Shown here one piece after another: positions 34,412-45,580 of a stretch of DNA of 64,000 nt. Where the stretch lies: positions 744,001-808,000 of the forward strand of contig KN832872.1 in the NCBI GenBank assembly GCA_000827325.1, given 5' to 3'. The position numbers and the translations under genes are program-made. Each line of letters opens with the position of its first letter. Positions within the stretch are counted from its first letter, which is position 1. A model generated the notes under the pieces. It was not told where the DNA came from. It did not search any database and saw only the letters and a list, made by a program, of their open reading frames with translations. The DNA is from Oidiodendron maius Zn. Lineage: Eukaryota > Ascomycota > Leotiomycetes > Myxotrichaceae.

Positions 34412-37400
34412 ATGGATGCCGTGGCAGAGAAGTTGTTGAAGCCTCCTCGGGAGATGCAGAGGCCATATCCGGATGTTGATCTTATACCAGTAAATATATA
34501 CCGCCTTCAATCAAGCGCATTCAGTATTTTGATGATTCCATGCTAATGTGATCGCAATTACCAAATAGGGTCTACAAAAGCCAGCGATCCAAGATGCAGC
34601 CTCTTTGTTACCCACCGACGCGGTTGCCGATGCCGATACAAGCTTTACGTTTACCCCTCCTTCATCCCGGCACTCTTCTTCAGATTCGTCTAAAGACTAT
34701 ATCCTCGACATCTCTAGATACATCTCCGTAGGATGTCTTCGATTGCAAAGAAGCCAGTGTGGTATTCCATACGATACCTGGAAGTCTTGCGATTCGTGGA
34801 CTGCATTCGCTCATCCGCTCGATACCTTCAATACTGAAGGCGGGAGGTACCTACCAAAAAAGCTACAGGTCCAGATGTCCAATCTGTCAATTTTGAAACC
34901 ATACCGGGACCTTCATGACTCAGGATGGATTCGCATGGAATTTAAGTCCAACGACCTGAATACTGGCCAGGCTCGGATCTACGTCCTTCCTGATGATGTG
35001 GGGCAGTGTACCATTAATAGGCAAGTTAGGCCTCTGCGGCGACAAATGCAGCAGTTACTTTCGCAGCTCGACATATCAAGAGCCACTTGGAGAGGATATT
35101 GGGAAGATAATTCTCGCGTGACTCATATTACTTCGTCTCCGGACACCCACGGGAACACTAATACTTCGCTTTTCGAGATCTTCAACACTCTGCCATCACC
35201 AAGCCCAAATCCAGAACTTGTCGCTGATAAGTATGCGAGATATGCTATGTATGACATTCTTGACAGCAATATCAAGGGCCTGACTAGTACTTTATACATG
35301 TATCAACGACGATCGGCTGCGATGATGCTTCAACGCGAGGCCCAAACGTCTCAACTTCTCGACCCCACATTGAGAGAAATGATCGATCAAAATGGAAACG
35401 TTTTCTATTGTGATCCTCAAGCTGGTACTTCTCTGCGGGAACCTCGCTACTATGATTCTGATAAAGGGGGGATCTTAGCTGAGAACATGGGATTAGGAAA
35501 GACGTTGATTTCGCTAGCTCTCATTCTCGCAACGAAGGGAATGGCGCCTCAGATTCCAATTGAATATTCTGTCGATACAGCACCAGTTCGCAAGACTACC
35601 GGATCTTTACTAGATATGGCCGCTGCATGTGTTTGTCGCACCGGAACGCCGTGGATGTATCCTTTTAACCGAAATTTCGCACAAGAATATGAACTTTCCA
35701 ATTGCGCTAAAGCCATTCGGAGAAACCGAGCTTTTTACAATCTTCCACCACGTATGAGACGAAAACAGTCCCGCATTACTACCCCTAAAGAGCGTAAAGT
35801 CTTGCTTACCGATGCAACCATTGTGGTAGTACCTGCCAACTTGGTCCAACAATGGATACAAGAAATCAACAAGCACACCGAAGGGCTTAAAGTCCTTAAC
35901 CTTAGTTGTAGTAAGGATCGGCTACCACCTGCGGAAGAGATGGCTGAATATGACATCATTCTGTTCAGCAGACAGCGGTTTGACAAAGAGTCTCAAGATG
36001 GAAGTGACCGGAATGGGCGCCGCACAAGTACACCGACAGCGTGTAAGTGTCCATACATTGGTAGCTCTAGGAGCAGGAACTGCACTTGCCTGAAGGAAGA
36101 AGATATCTATCACTCACCTCTGAAAGACCTTCATTTCAAGCGATTGATCACTGACGAAGGTCATATCTTTGGGAATGCGTCGAAAAGTTCTATTACAGAG
36201 GCTTCTACTGTCGTTCAGCTCCTGCGAGTTACATCCCGTTGGATTGTCTCTGGCACCCCTACCCAAGGTCTTTATGGCACCGAAACGTCAATAGCCGCAT
36301 CAGAAAATTCGTCTATCTCGACTTCTCCTCTGCGGGAGAACGATGGTAACAAGCAGATTGGAAGCTCTGACAAGGCTAGAGCGAAACAACTGCTAAACTC
36401 CCCGACCTTTGACGACCTGCTTCAAATCTCCATTGAGCAAAGCAGAGATATCTACAAGCAAGAGCGTAAAGATCTTGAGAAACTAGGAAATATTGCTACT
36501 ATGTACTTGAAGGTTCGTCCATGGGCTAATACCGCAGATGACAGTGAGGTTGCACAATGGTCTCGCTATGTGATGCAGCCACGCCATGGCTCAAAGAGCC
36601 ATGGCAATATCCATTGTTTGAGGTCGACATTAGAAGGAATGATAGTTCGAAACAGGCCAAAAGATGTCGAAAATGATGTAATACTTCCCGCATTGCACCA
36701 GAGCATCGTTACACTTGACGGATCTCTGCAGGATAAGATATCTTTGAACATATTCTCCATGCTGATTGTCTCAAACGCCATTACCTCCGAACGGAAGGAT
36801 GCGGATTATTTTTTCCACCCCCGTCAACGAGCAGCATTAGATCTCCTAGTAAAGAACTTGCGCCAAGCCTCATTTCATTGGTCTGGCTTTTCTCTAGAGG
36901 ACATCAAAAACACTACACAGATTGCGAAAGATTTCCTGGAAAAGGGAGAGGTGCCAGTTAGCCTAAAAGATAGAGTACTTCTTCAAGAAGCCATTCAGGT
37001 TGGGGAAAGCGTTCTTGCGAATTCTATCAAGAAAGCTACTAGTATGTATCACGAAATGCCTATGTACATACAAAATGAGTGGCCTGAAGAAGTCAGGGCT
37101 GCTTGGTCACTTGATGGAGAGACTAGAAACCCGACATTAATGGGTGTCACTATGATCCACTCCCTCCAGAAGATTGTGCGGACACAGCTATGGAAGCCAG
37201 ATCCGATGGATGGCCTCGAGCAAGCGGGGCGTGTCGCTCTGAGAGACACATACCTTCAGGCAAATCCCGAGCGAACTACAAGACAACTCCAGAGTACCAG
37301 TCGTAACAAAGCTTCTAAGGTTGTTAAAAAGGCTGATCAATCTTCAGCAGTGTTGGCTGGTGGTATCATAGCTGCGACAGTCAATGAACCAAGTCCAATG

Positions 37401-38741
37401 AAAAGGACCCAAAGATTATCTTCCAGCAGATGGAAGTCTAGCAACTCAAAAGAAATGGCTGCCTTTGAGCTCTCTTCTACCTCTGATTCAATGGGAAAAA
37501 TGGATCCAGCTCGTAATGGTCAAATAATCGATGGCTCGAAGTTTCCGCCAGACACGAAACTTAAATCTGCGATGAAAATATCAACTGCTGGCAATAAAGT
37601 TCTCGATCTTGATCCCACTTCTCCTCTCACTTCAACGATGCTTGTTTCGACTTCCTCTGCCAAACTCACATACCTCATGCAACGTATAACTGAACAACAT
37701 GAGACCGAAAAGATACTTGTCTTCTACGAGGCAGATAACGTGGCTTACTATATCGCACAAGCTCTTGAATGTCTTAACATTAAACATCTCATCTATGCGA
37801 AAACCCTCCCATCTGATCGCAAGTCACAATATGTCGTTACTTTCAACAGAACAGAGACATTTCGTGTTCTTCTTATGGATATTTCTCAGGCCGCCTTCGG
37901 CCTCGACATGAGTTCTGCGTCACGAGTCTACTTTGTTAATCCAGTCTTCTCCCCTCAGGTGGAAGCACAGGCTGTCAAACGTGCTCACCGTATAGGTCAA
38001 ACAAAACCTGTGTTTGTTGAGACGCTTGTCTTAAAGGGCAGTATAGAAGAAATAATTCTCGAACGTCGGAAAGATATGACCACTGAAGAGCACAAAAAGT
38101 GCAAGAATATCCTGAATGATCGTAAGATCTACAATTGGATTCGAAATGTGCAATTTATTCCTCTCCCAGGTGATAATGGACCCGGTCCGGACCAAATGGC
38201 TCTACTGGATAAGCCAGAACGTGTCTTCGGCAGAGGGACAGGTTCCAATGTCAATGAAGTTTATAATCCGGATTCTGACCTGATAATGAGCCTGGCCAGT
38301 CTTAGTTCGAAAGGAAAGAGGAAAGCGAGTGTTGCTTTCCAGTCGGACAGCAATACCTCCGGAACGAGCATAACCACCAGCGCGAAAAGGAAAGCCGTTA
38401 CCTTTGGATGGGGAAATAGCCTTTCTCCAACAGAAGATCTTGATGGGACGCAAATAAATAGCCCAGAACTACGACGAGAGATAGTAGATGAATTGGAGGA
38501 AGACGATAAAAGCTACCTATACTCCAATGAACACTCCGATCCATTCGAGAGATTCAACGAGGCTCCAGGTAGTCAATCCGCCACAACTTATAGAAGGCTT
38601 TTCGATCCGACAGCCCCTGACACGACCCTTTTCTCTTCTGGTACGCTAACTAGCTCTCTAGCAAATAACGCCGAACATTCAGGTGTTGAGGAAGCTATTC
38701 GGCACTGGCAACCCGCCTGTTATCCCCCTGGGTCGGATTAG
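34412..38741 (+). CDS. SNF2-family ATPase, Rad5/HLTF-like
   Basis: Putative DNA translocase of 1416 residues, exons 34412-34489 and 34569-38741 with a 79 bp intron between codons; the start is ATGGATGCC in good context. ATPase lobe 1 has motif I AENMGLGKTLISLAL (around 331-345) and motif II DEGH at 555-558, the variant typical of Rad5/HLTF proteins; SGTPTQG is motif III. Lobe 2 spans about 1035-1160 with motif VI QAVKRAHRIGQTKPV. Between motifs I and II lie two Cys clusters (CVCRTG, and CKC...CTC just before motif II). No RING finger is visible between the lobes and no HIRAN domain at the N-terminus, so it is not a canonical Rad5 ubiquitin ligase. Long Ser-rich linkers (about 900-1020 and 1250 to the end) look disordered. 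Exact orthologue unknown. Confidence 0.85.
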
Positions 38742-39186
38742 ATTTCGCAGGTTAGGAGTGCGGCTTTGCTATTTGCTATTCTGTTAGATAAAATGAAGTA
38801 TGGTGAGGGGTTCTTGGGATATGATGTATAATGCCGAATACCTCAGATGTGGCAAGTGCGGAACGAGACAACTGTAGTGATGCATACTGTATCTGCTAAA
38901 AATAGACTTCTTGGATGCCTCATCACGCTGCAATGCCAACCATAAGGCCAATCGCCGTAATACAGGTCTATAATCTCTTCACTGCTCATCGGTAAAGGCG
39001 AGGCCATATACAGTACTTCGTACTCAATGCACTATAATATAGAACAGGGATCCGTTGCGAGTTACATGCACCAGGCAAGGCCCGTCTAGGCTACTGCTTA
39101 CTGATAGATTGCGGCACAAGTCAGATCATATGTCCTGCCCTCTCCTCGCATTGCTAACTGTTCAACTTTTGCCAATTTCAATCAAA
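38742..39186. other. intergenic SNF2 to DUF4267 gene
   Basis: No gene seen. The frame of the following gene is open upstream to 39055, but the better start is 39187. Confidence 0.5.
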
Positions 39187-39573
39187 ATGGCGTCTTTTAA
39201 ACCCTGGCGACATATTCCTCCGCTTCTTATAGCAACTGGACAAGCAATCGGTGGCATCATGCCCTTCTGGGACCCGGCAGCTGCCATCCGCGCATTCGGA
39301 CTCCCTGAACAAATCGCGACTGCTCATCCAGCGCAATTGAGTTTTATGATCTATGGCTCGCGCGCGACTATAATTGGAGTAGCTATGTGGATTTCGTATC
39401 TTAGAGGCCGTCTCCGGACGGTTGACCTCTTAATGGCGTTGAATTTTTATGGCTCCGCTACAGATGCGTATACTTGCTGGTTGGAAGGCGAGATCGGAAA
39501 AGCTTGGTTCCGTGGGCTACTCGCAATCTTTCTTGGCGGCTGGGGATTGTTGGGTGTTACGGCTGGAGCGTGA
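39187..39573 (+). CDS. small DUF4267 membrane protein
   Basis: Single-exon protein of 128 residues starting at MASFKPWRHIP (context ATCAAAATGG); the longer reading from 39055 adds 44 residues that look like leader sequence. It has four hydrophobic segments (PLLIATGQAIGGIMPF, IYGSRATIIGVAMWISY, VDLLMALNFYGSATDAY and RGLLAIFLGGWGLLGVTAG), matching the size and pattern of fungal DUF4267 proteins. Function unknown. Family assignment is by remembered pattern (GxxxxxYGSR region), moderately sure. Confidence 0.75.
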   Translation: MASFKPWRHIPPLLIATGQAIGGIMPFWDPAAAIRAFGLPEQIATAHPAQLSFMIYGSRATIIGVAMWISYLRGRLRTVDLLMALNFYGSATDAYTCWLEGEIGKAWFRGLLAIFLGGWGLLGVTAGA

Positions 39574-40019
39574 AAAGTGATCCTCTAGCGATCCTTCTAA
39601 TGAGAACTTAAACATGTACTCTGCCACCTGATTTTGTATGTCATGGCACTGGACTAGGCATGAGGACCAACATCTCGAGGCTATAAAATCTACCACCATT
39701 TGCCTAAGTGCTTAGGGCTTGTTGTAGGCATGGTTTCTCAGTCAGTTCCTAATGACAAAGACACCAGATATCGGAGACGAATGAACAGATAACGTGCTTT
39801 GGCATAACAAAATACTTAGAGTGAGCTGGTCAATAACTGGTGGATGCTTATTCCTTGGGTTGAAAACTGAAATTAGTCGTTCCGGCGTATTTCATTGCGA
39901 GGATTTTCCTGTAGTTACAACTATGGAATCAAGCCAGCGATTACAAATAATGCGTGCCAAAGCGTACTTATGATTACATTACCCTTCCGACGCTGAATAA
40001 ATTTGCGTACAAAATCCCG
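39574..40019. other. intergenic between convergent genes
   Basis: 3' flanks of the DUF4267 gene and ISC1; nothing else seen. Confidence 0.5.
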
Positions 40020-41571
40020 CTACCAATCCTGAATTGCCTCGTCAGCCATAACGTGCGGCTCTCCTATAGCGGCGGCTCTGGTGTTGCTGATCTCCCACTC
40101 GAACTCCTTAAGCGCTCTAATCTCGCTGCCGATAAATAAGCCCCCAATCAGGCCATCGATAACTCCAAGTCCTAGGCCTAGAGTACTCAGCAGCATGAGC
40201 AAGAAGGCCACGAAATTTCGCGGACTCCACCAAACGGCCACCAGACATCCAATGCTAACTACGAGTGCAATCATGAAATTCCCAAGTCGAAACCGGCGCT
40301 GCTGCCGCTCACGACGTCTATATTTATAAATCATTTCGAGAATTTCGTCGTAAGTCTGAACAGGGAGGAAAGGTGGCGTTGTGAAGCCAAGCTGCCCTGC
40401 AACGGATCGGTGGGGTAATCGGAACTCGGATGTAGTGGGTGACTCGAGGAAGACGCCATTGTTCACTGCATCAGCTTCTTCGTTTTTATTTGATTCTGGC
40501 TGCACAAATGTAGAGTGCACGAGTGTTGCCTCTACAGAGAAGTGGTCACTTAATGAACACTGCAGCTCAGGATGGCGGTCCAACATGCCAACTTTAGCTG
40601 ACTTTACAACCCACCCTCCCGCTGCTGGGTTTGATGGGTCGAAGGCCGTGCTTGCAAAAATATAGTCCAGACGCTTCGCCCTTGGATCTTCCCGGTCAAG
40701 CGGCACGACAATGGCTGGTTTTTTGGGGCCAAGCTTCTTTTGCTGTCCTTTGTTCCACCGCCAAGTATTTAGAATACTGTCGCAGGTGGCACCATTCTCA
40801 TGAAGATTGTACTCGGCCGTCGGTATGGGCTTACGCCTGGCTTGCTCGACGGGATCAATGGCAGCACCGAGAGAGCAGTCTGGGTGTAGAAGCATCCAGA
40901 CGTCGCGAGCGGGCGAGTGTGTGTCAATGAGACGGTGGGCTAGGGAGAGGGGTACCATGTTGAAGTCTCCCAGGCCGAGAACGAGATGCCCACGTTCTGC
41001 AGCTCCACGCATTAATTTTGCGATCTCCCATGCTTGGGCAGTGCGGTGGCAGAGGTAGGAATCATTCGGCTCTCGTTCGTAAGGTGCATGAAGCTGGAGG
41101 GAGAAACTTATTAGAATTGGTATTTGGTTGGGCAAGAGCTACTCTTACATGGGTGGTAAAGACCTCAGCTACATCTTTTGCACCAGTTCCATATCGTATC
41201 TTAGCGCATGCAACTCCCTTGCCCACGAACCAGTCACCTCTAAAGAAAGCAGTCGGTCTTCCGTTCAGTGGGTACCTATACATAGAACTCTCCTCGATGG
41301 GCCATTTGGAGAGTATCACCAATCCGCCGCCAAAAATGCCACTGTGATAGAATTTCCCATACGGCAGTATATGTCTCGTCTTTCCGCGGATTGCCTGGTA
41401 GTCTTCCTGGGTCCAACATTCTTGCAGTCCGACAATCTGTGGAACTGGGTCTGCTGTGGCTATGCGAGCGCCGATTTCTGCTAGTCGTTCATTATGAAGC
41501 GCAGAGAGGTACTTCAATCCCCAGCAATTCAAGCTGATTACATTGATCTCCGTCGGCGCTGAGGTACTCAT
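40020..41571 (-). CDS. ISC1: inositol phosphosphingolipid phospholipase C (neutral sphingomyelinase family)
   Basis: Hydrolyses complex sphingolipids to ceramide. Minus-strand exons 41571-41149 and 41093-40020, 498 residues. It has an endonuclease/exonuclease/phosphatase fold: INVISLNCWG near the N-terminus, metal-binding E51 in LQECW, GRPTAFFRGDWFVGKGVA (the P-loop-like Isc1 signature, 105-121), D184 and N186 in GDFNM, DYIF, and D324-H325 in LSDHFSVEA. Two C-terminal membrane segments (about 400-425 and 430-460) match the yeast enzyme's topology. The 55 bp intron removes VRV... and restores TTHLHAPYERE. It is divergent from SWD3. Confidence 0.95.
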
Positions 41572-41928
41572 GGTTTCCGTGTGTTTGAAGAGCAGTACTG
41601 AGCAAGGAGAGGAGTGAGTAGGGAGGGTCCGTCGGATTCAGTCGAATGCGCAGCTCCTATGGGCAGGGGCATCTTAGTCCCATGTTTGGCGTACAACTCA
41701 AATATGTTTTGTCGAGTTTTATAGCCTGTTGTGTCACTGCCGATGTTTGAAATGTCCTGTTAGGTTGTCACTATGTCTGAGATCATGAGGCCCCTTCAAT
41801 CTTATACGGCGCGGTCGCGGTTATAGACGCGCGGCTAAATATTAATCCGCACACGTTCTTCAGCTCGTAATGCTCGCGATAGTCGCGATAGTCGCAGTTC
41901 AACATAGAAAGCAAAACCGACAAACAGC
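41572..41928. other. divergent promoter ISC1/SWD3
   Basis: Upstream region shared by two divergent genes; apart from a short tandem repeat near 41874 nothing specific is seen. Confidence 0.5.
41874..41896 (+). repeat. short tandem repeat before SWD3
   Basis: Unit TCGCGATAG, two full copies and a partial third, 33-55 bases upstream of the SWD3 start codon, so probably in the 5' UTR. Confidence 0.6.
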
Positions 41929-43425
41929 ATGTCAGACTTCGACTCACGAGCCAGTAGCCCAGCTCTGGTGCATCGCCCCTCGAAGCGGCGGCGTGTTTAT
42001 GACGACGAGAGTAACAGCTCAAGCCCAAGATCCAGACCCAGCTCCCCAGATGATCTTGACGAACGGTCCACGACTTTGAATAATGCCCATCGCAGAAGGA
42101 ATTCCTCCGGCGAAATTGGCGATGGTCCCAACCACAAATACCATGACCATAGCAGGATCCACTCCACCAGCCCAGATACCCCCCGCTCTTCGCGTGACTC
42201 GCCCACACCATCGCTACCGACCTACAAACCTCTCAAAGTACATTACAAGCAGAAATTCGTTCTTACAGGTCATAAAAAGGGTATCTCGCAGGTGAGGTTC
42301 TCGCCAGATGGGCGCTGGATTGCGAGCGGTGCTGCGGATGGTACGATCAAGATCTGGGATGCAACGACCGGCATGCATATGCGGACATTAGAGGGCCATC
42401 TCGCTGGAGTATCCACGATCGCCTGGAGTCCTGATTCTAATGCGATCGCCTCAGGATCCGATGATAAAACGATTAGGCTGTGGCACAGAGCTACCGGAAA
42501 ACCATATCCTGCACCTCTTCTAGGGCACCATAATTATGTTTACTCACTGGCATTCTCGCCGAAAGGCAACATGCTGGCTAGCGGGAGCTATGACGAAGCC
42601 GTATTTTTATGGGATTTGAGGGCTAGAAGGCAGATGAGGAGTCTGCCTGCCCATTCGGATCCTGTGGGTGGAGTGGATTTCATTCGAGATGGCACATTGG
42701 TGTGCAGCTGCTCGACAGACGGTCTAATGTACGTAGGTCTTCTGCCCATGTACGTTCATGTGCTAATAAACCATAGCCGGGTCTGGGATGCTGCAACAGG
42801 TCAATGCCTACAAACTATTGTTCACGAAGATAACGCTCCTGTTACTACCGCCCGATTCTCGCCCAATGGTCGCTATATCCTTGCCTTCACTCTTGACTCT
42901 TGTATTCGCCTATGGGACTATGTCTCCGGGACTTGCAAGAAAACCTACCAAGGACATATTAATGTCAAATATGCCTTAGGCGGGGCATTTGGCGTAACTG
43001 GATCCGATGCTTTTATCGCTTCGGGTAGCGAGACTGGCGAAATATATTTTTGGGATGTAAAGAGCAAGGATATTGTGCAGAAAGTCAGTGGGCATCAAGG
43101 CCCCGTGATGTGGGTTGATACTTGTCCCGGCCAGAGTGGAACACTTGTCAGCGGAGGATTAGACGCAACTGTGAGAATCTGGGTCGATGTCAACGAGGAT
43201 GAGCATGATCATGCTAATGGCATAACGACGGGGCATGAAAACAACACAGCTTTGCAAGGCTTTGTCGATGATAATGGTGGCATGGTACAAGTCAAGATTG
43301 AAAATGGCGGATATGGTGACGATGCGAGAGAAAGGATGAGTGTCGATGTCAATGGACAAGAAACCCCTGCCCAGTATGCCGAGGAATCAATAGGTGGTAT
43401 CGAGCCAGAAGAGATGCTGGGTTAA
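41929..43425 (+). CDS. SWD3: COMPASS complex WD40 subunit (SWD3/WDR5)
   Basis: Scaffold subunit of the histone H3K4 methyltransferase complex. Exons 41929-42728 and 42777-43425; 482 residues. The 48 bp intron (GTACGT, branch TGCTAATA, acceptor CCATAG) interrupts a WD repeat, and splicing restores CSTDGLIRVWDAATGQCLQT. A Ser/Arg-rich N-terminal tail of about 100 residues precedes seven WD repeats (first: LTGHKKGISQVRFSPDG; last ends in DATVRIWVD). The C-terminal 70 residues are acidic and Gly-rich. Repeat sequences track WDR5 more closely than other WD proteins, though other seven-blade scaffolds cannot be fully excluded. Confidence 0.88.
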   Translation: MSDFDSRASSPALVHRPSKRRRVYDDESNSSSPRSRPSSPDDLDERSTTLNNAHRRRNSSGEIGDGPNHKYHDHSRIHSTSPDTPRSSRDSPTPSLPTYKPLKVHYKQKFVLTGHKKGISQVRFSPDGRWIASGAADGTIKIWDATTGMHMRTLEGHLAGVSTIAWSPDSNAIASGSDDKTIRLWHRATGKPYPAPLLGHHNYVYSLAFSPKGNMLASGSYDEAVFLWDLRARRQMRSLPAHSDPVGGVDFIRDGTLVCSCSTDGLMYVGLLPMYVHVLINHSRVWDAATGQCLQTIVHEDNAPVTTARFSPNGRYILAFTLDSCIRLWDYVSGTCKKTYQGHINVKYALGGAFGVTGSDAFIASGSETGEIYFWDVKSKDIVQKVSGHQGPVMWVDTCPGQSGTLVSGGLDATVRIWVDVNEDEHDHANGITTGHENNTALQGFVDDNGGMVQVKIENGGYGDDARERMSVDVNGQETPAQYAEESIGGIEPEEMLG

Positions 43426-43604
43426 AAGAATAGTCCAAGCAAAGTTCTACCTACTCCACTGATGCGGCAAACTATACAATCCCGCATTCAGGGTCGAACA
43501 TGATGTCTTCACAACAGAAAATTGCGATATATGTTACGTTACTAACTATAAGCGATTGAAGAGGAAAGAAGATGTTGTGATATACCGATGCCAAGACCCC
43601 AACT
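43426..43604. other. SWD3 3' flank
   Basis: 3' UTR region; nothing else seen. Confidence 0.4.
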
Positions 43605-44184
43605 TCAATCCTCCTCAGTCTCAGACTTAGCTGCCTCTCGATTGACCTCATCGACGTCTCGAAACGAGACAGAAACTCTTCAATTGAAGATCTTCGCGCC
43701 CTTCTTTGCTCCTGGTTGACGCCGGGACTTAAGCCTCTCTTTCTCTTAATTCCACACTCTCTCTAAAACACTCGTCATTCTGCCTAAGCCTCTGCTGACT
43801 TGATTCATGGCCAGAGTATGTTTTTTGACGCAGGTTGCTAAGCCTGGACTTCTCCTGCTCCTGGAAGGCTCGTGAAGTGGTTTTGATCTCTGACAGAATG
43901 CCCTGCTTCCAGGCGTCATATGCATCCAGACTGAACTGTGACTTTATATATCGAGAATTTGCATTGGTTTCCGAGAAGACGCCGATTGAGATTCTCTTTC
44001 TGCGCACATCCGGTTCGGGTTCTTCCGTCGCGTTAGCCTCCTCAATACTTGAGCCGGCTTGTCCTCGAGTATACTCTGATGCTTTTCTGTCGTGGCCGAC
44101 GCTGCAATTTGCTTAGCACCCTTCATCTTCAACATCTGATTCCGATATTGCTAGCAAAGGGGTCCGTTGGGTTGGTATAGGCAT
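43605..44184 (-). pseudogene. doubtful gene, possibly decayed or mis-spliced
   Basis: Not recognised. On the minus strand one frame runs from an ATG at 44184 (MPIPTQRTPLLAISESDVED) to a stop at 43729 and looks protein-like: acidic, then RRKRISIGVF, then a helical charged segment with DAYDAWKQGILSEIKTTS. It is interrupted by one in-frame TAA at 44113-44115. The stop lies in an 18-base stretch that begins GT, contains CTAAG and ends CAG, yet is far too short for a normal intron. After the stop at 43729 another frame again looks coding (VSFRDVDEVNREAAKSE, ending at 43605) but is cut by a TGA. Either a spliced gene whose exons I cannot place, or a gene in decay. The function is unknown. Confidence 0.35.
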
Positions 44185-45580
44185 TAGGTTTTGCTCAAGA
44201 TGATTGTAATCCCAAACTTATCTTCGATCCGCCTAGCAACGTACCTGTAGCAATTGCCGTACCGGCTTTAGGCCCATTCAATATTGATGGTTTTAGTAAT
44301 TGTTTCGACAACGGAAATGAGAGGCCACAATTGCAATCCTTAAACGATCTGCGTAGCTTGTGAAGGATCTGAGGCCCATCTACAAAACACTGGGAGAGTG
44401 CGATGTTTTTGGTGTGCTACTGTTGGTGCTGGGCATAAGTAACTGATCTGATATGCATATGGTAACAGAAGAGCGTCCTTCTCACCAGGAAACAAGATAT
44501 TGTTCACATGTGCAATCTTACTCTAGTCATATGTTGTCGCGCCAGTTTTATATTATTATTATATCTCGGCTGCCTCGGGGTAGAAAGAGGTTTAGGACTA
44601 ATAGGACTAACTAGCGACATTCTGTCACTGTATACGTGTATTGAGCGAATCATGTGTTCTTGTATTCAAACCCCTTTTTATCTGCTCCGAGAGGTCCACA
44701 GCACTAGTTTTACGGTTTCGTAGATACAAGTATACCTATTGTGCGACACATTCCTTGTGTCTCTTATATAATCAGCCCCTGAAAGTCTTCGGTTGTTCAA
44801 GCGAGCGGTTCCCTGTTTCCGGTAAGATGGTGGGCAACTTTCTGGCTTCTTTCCGATGGCCCAGGGACTAGTACTCATTAGCATCGCATTGAGGAAGAAT
44901 GAGCGTAATGTTGTGGATATCTAAGGCTATATCATATGTAAGCCCAGACTGGGATTGTTCCAGAGCTACAAACTAGGGCAGGATAATTGAGAAGGTATTT
45001 CTACAGTACATATTTCCTCTGACCAAAGTCCCATCAGCCTCGAAGCCGATGTTGACAAACTTCCTACCACGCAAACATTGATATATAAGAAAGTCGGATT
45101 TATCTTTTAGCTCCCTGTTTACGAGCTGCATTTACGGCCTACTAATGCCTATCAAGACGAAATTCTATTACAAGGCTAGAAAAAAGGTCCCAAAATACAA
45201 GCCAAGTTAGATCTATAGGAATAACCTAGAAACTTAGTGGCAGACGCAGGGAAACTGGGCAATTGAAAAAGCAGGAGAGAAATGCTTCCTGTCACTTGGT
45301 GATGATGCTAGTGGTGACTAAGAAATACCGGGCGCAAAGAACCGAGAGAGTAAAGCACTTATGAGCAGGCTCCTAAAAGAAACGGGAATGTCTTTGGGCT
45401 CTAATTGAAGTATGTACAATATGCAGGCATAGACCTGCATTGTCTCAACTGGCACTGCTATCATCTCCAAACGTTGAGGCACCACTGTCATTTACCAACG
45501 CCTGCTAAAATGCACGATCGCTGTATCGCCCAATATGCCAGCCAAAGTCACATCTCACTCCTGTCGCCTGCTTCCAACAA
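44185..45580. other. intergenic, 1.4 kb
   Basis: No supported gene. Short frames lack domains and ATG/splice support. A minus-strand frame around 44390-44190 appears protein-like but has no start codon before an upstream stop. Confidence 0.45.

Noticed and set aside
34204-34479. 91-codon frame before the SNF2 gene
   Set aside because: Overlaps the SNF2 start exon in another frame; no domain.
44190-44400. Protein-like minus-strand frame containing LHKLRRSFKDCNCGLSFPL
   Set aside because: No start codon before an upstream in-frame stop, and no convincing splice link to the 43.6-44.2 kb locus.
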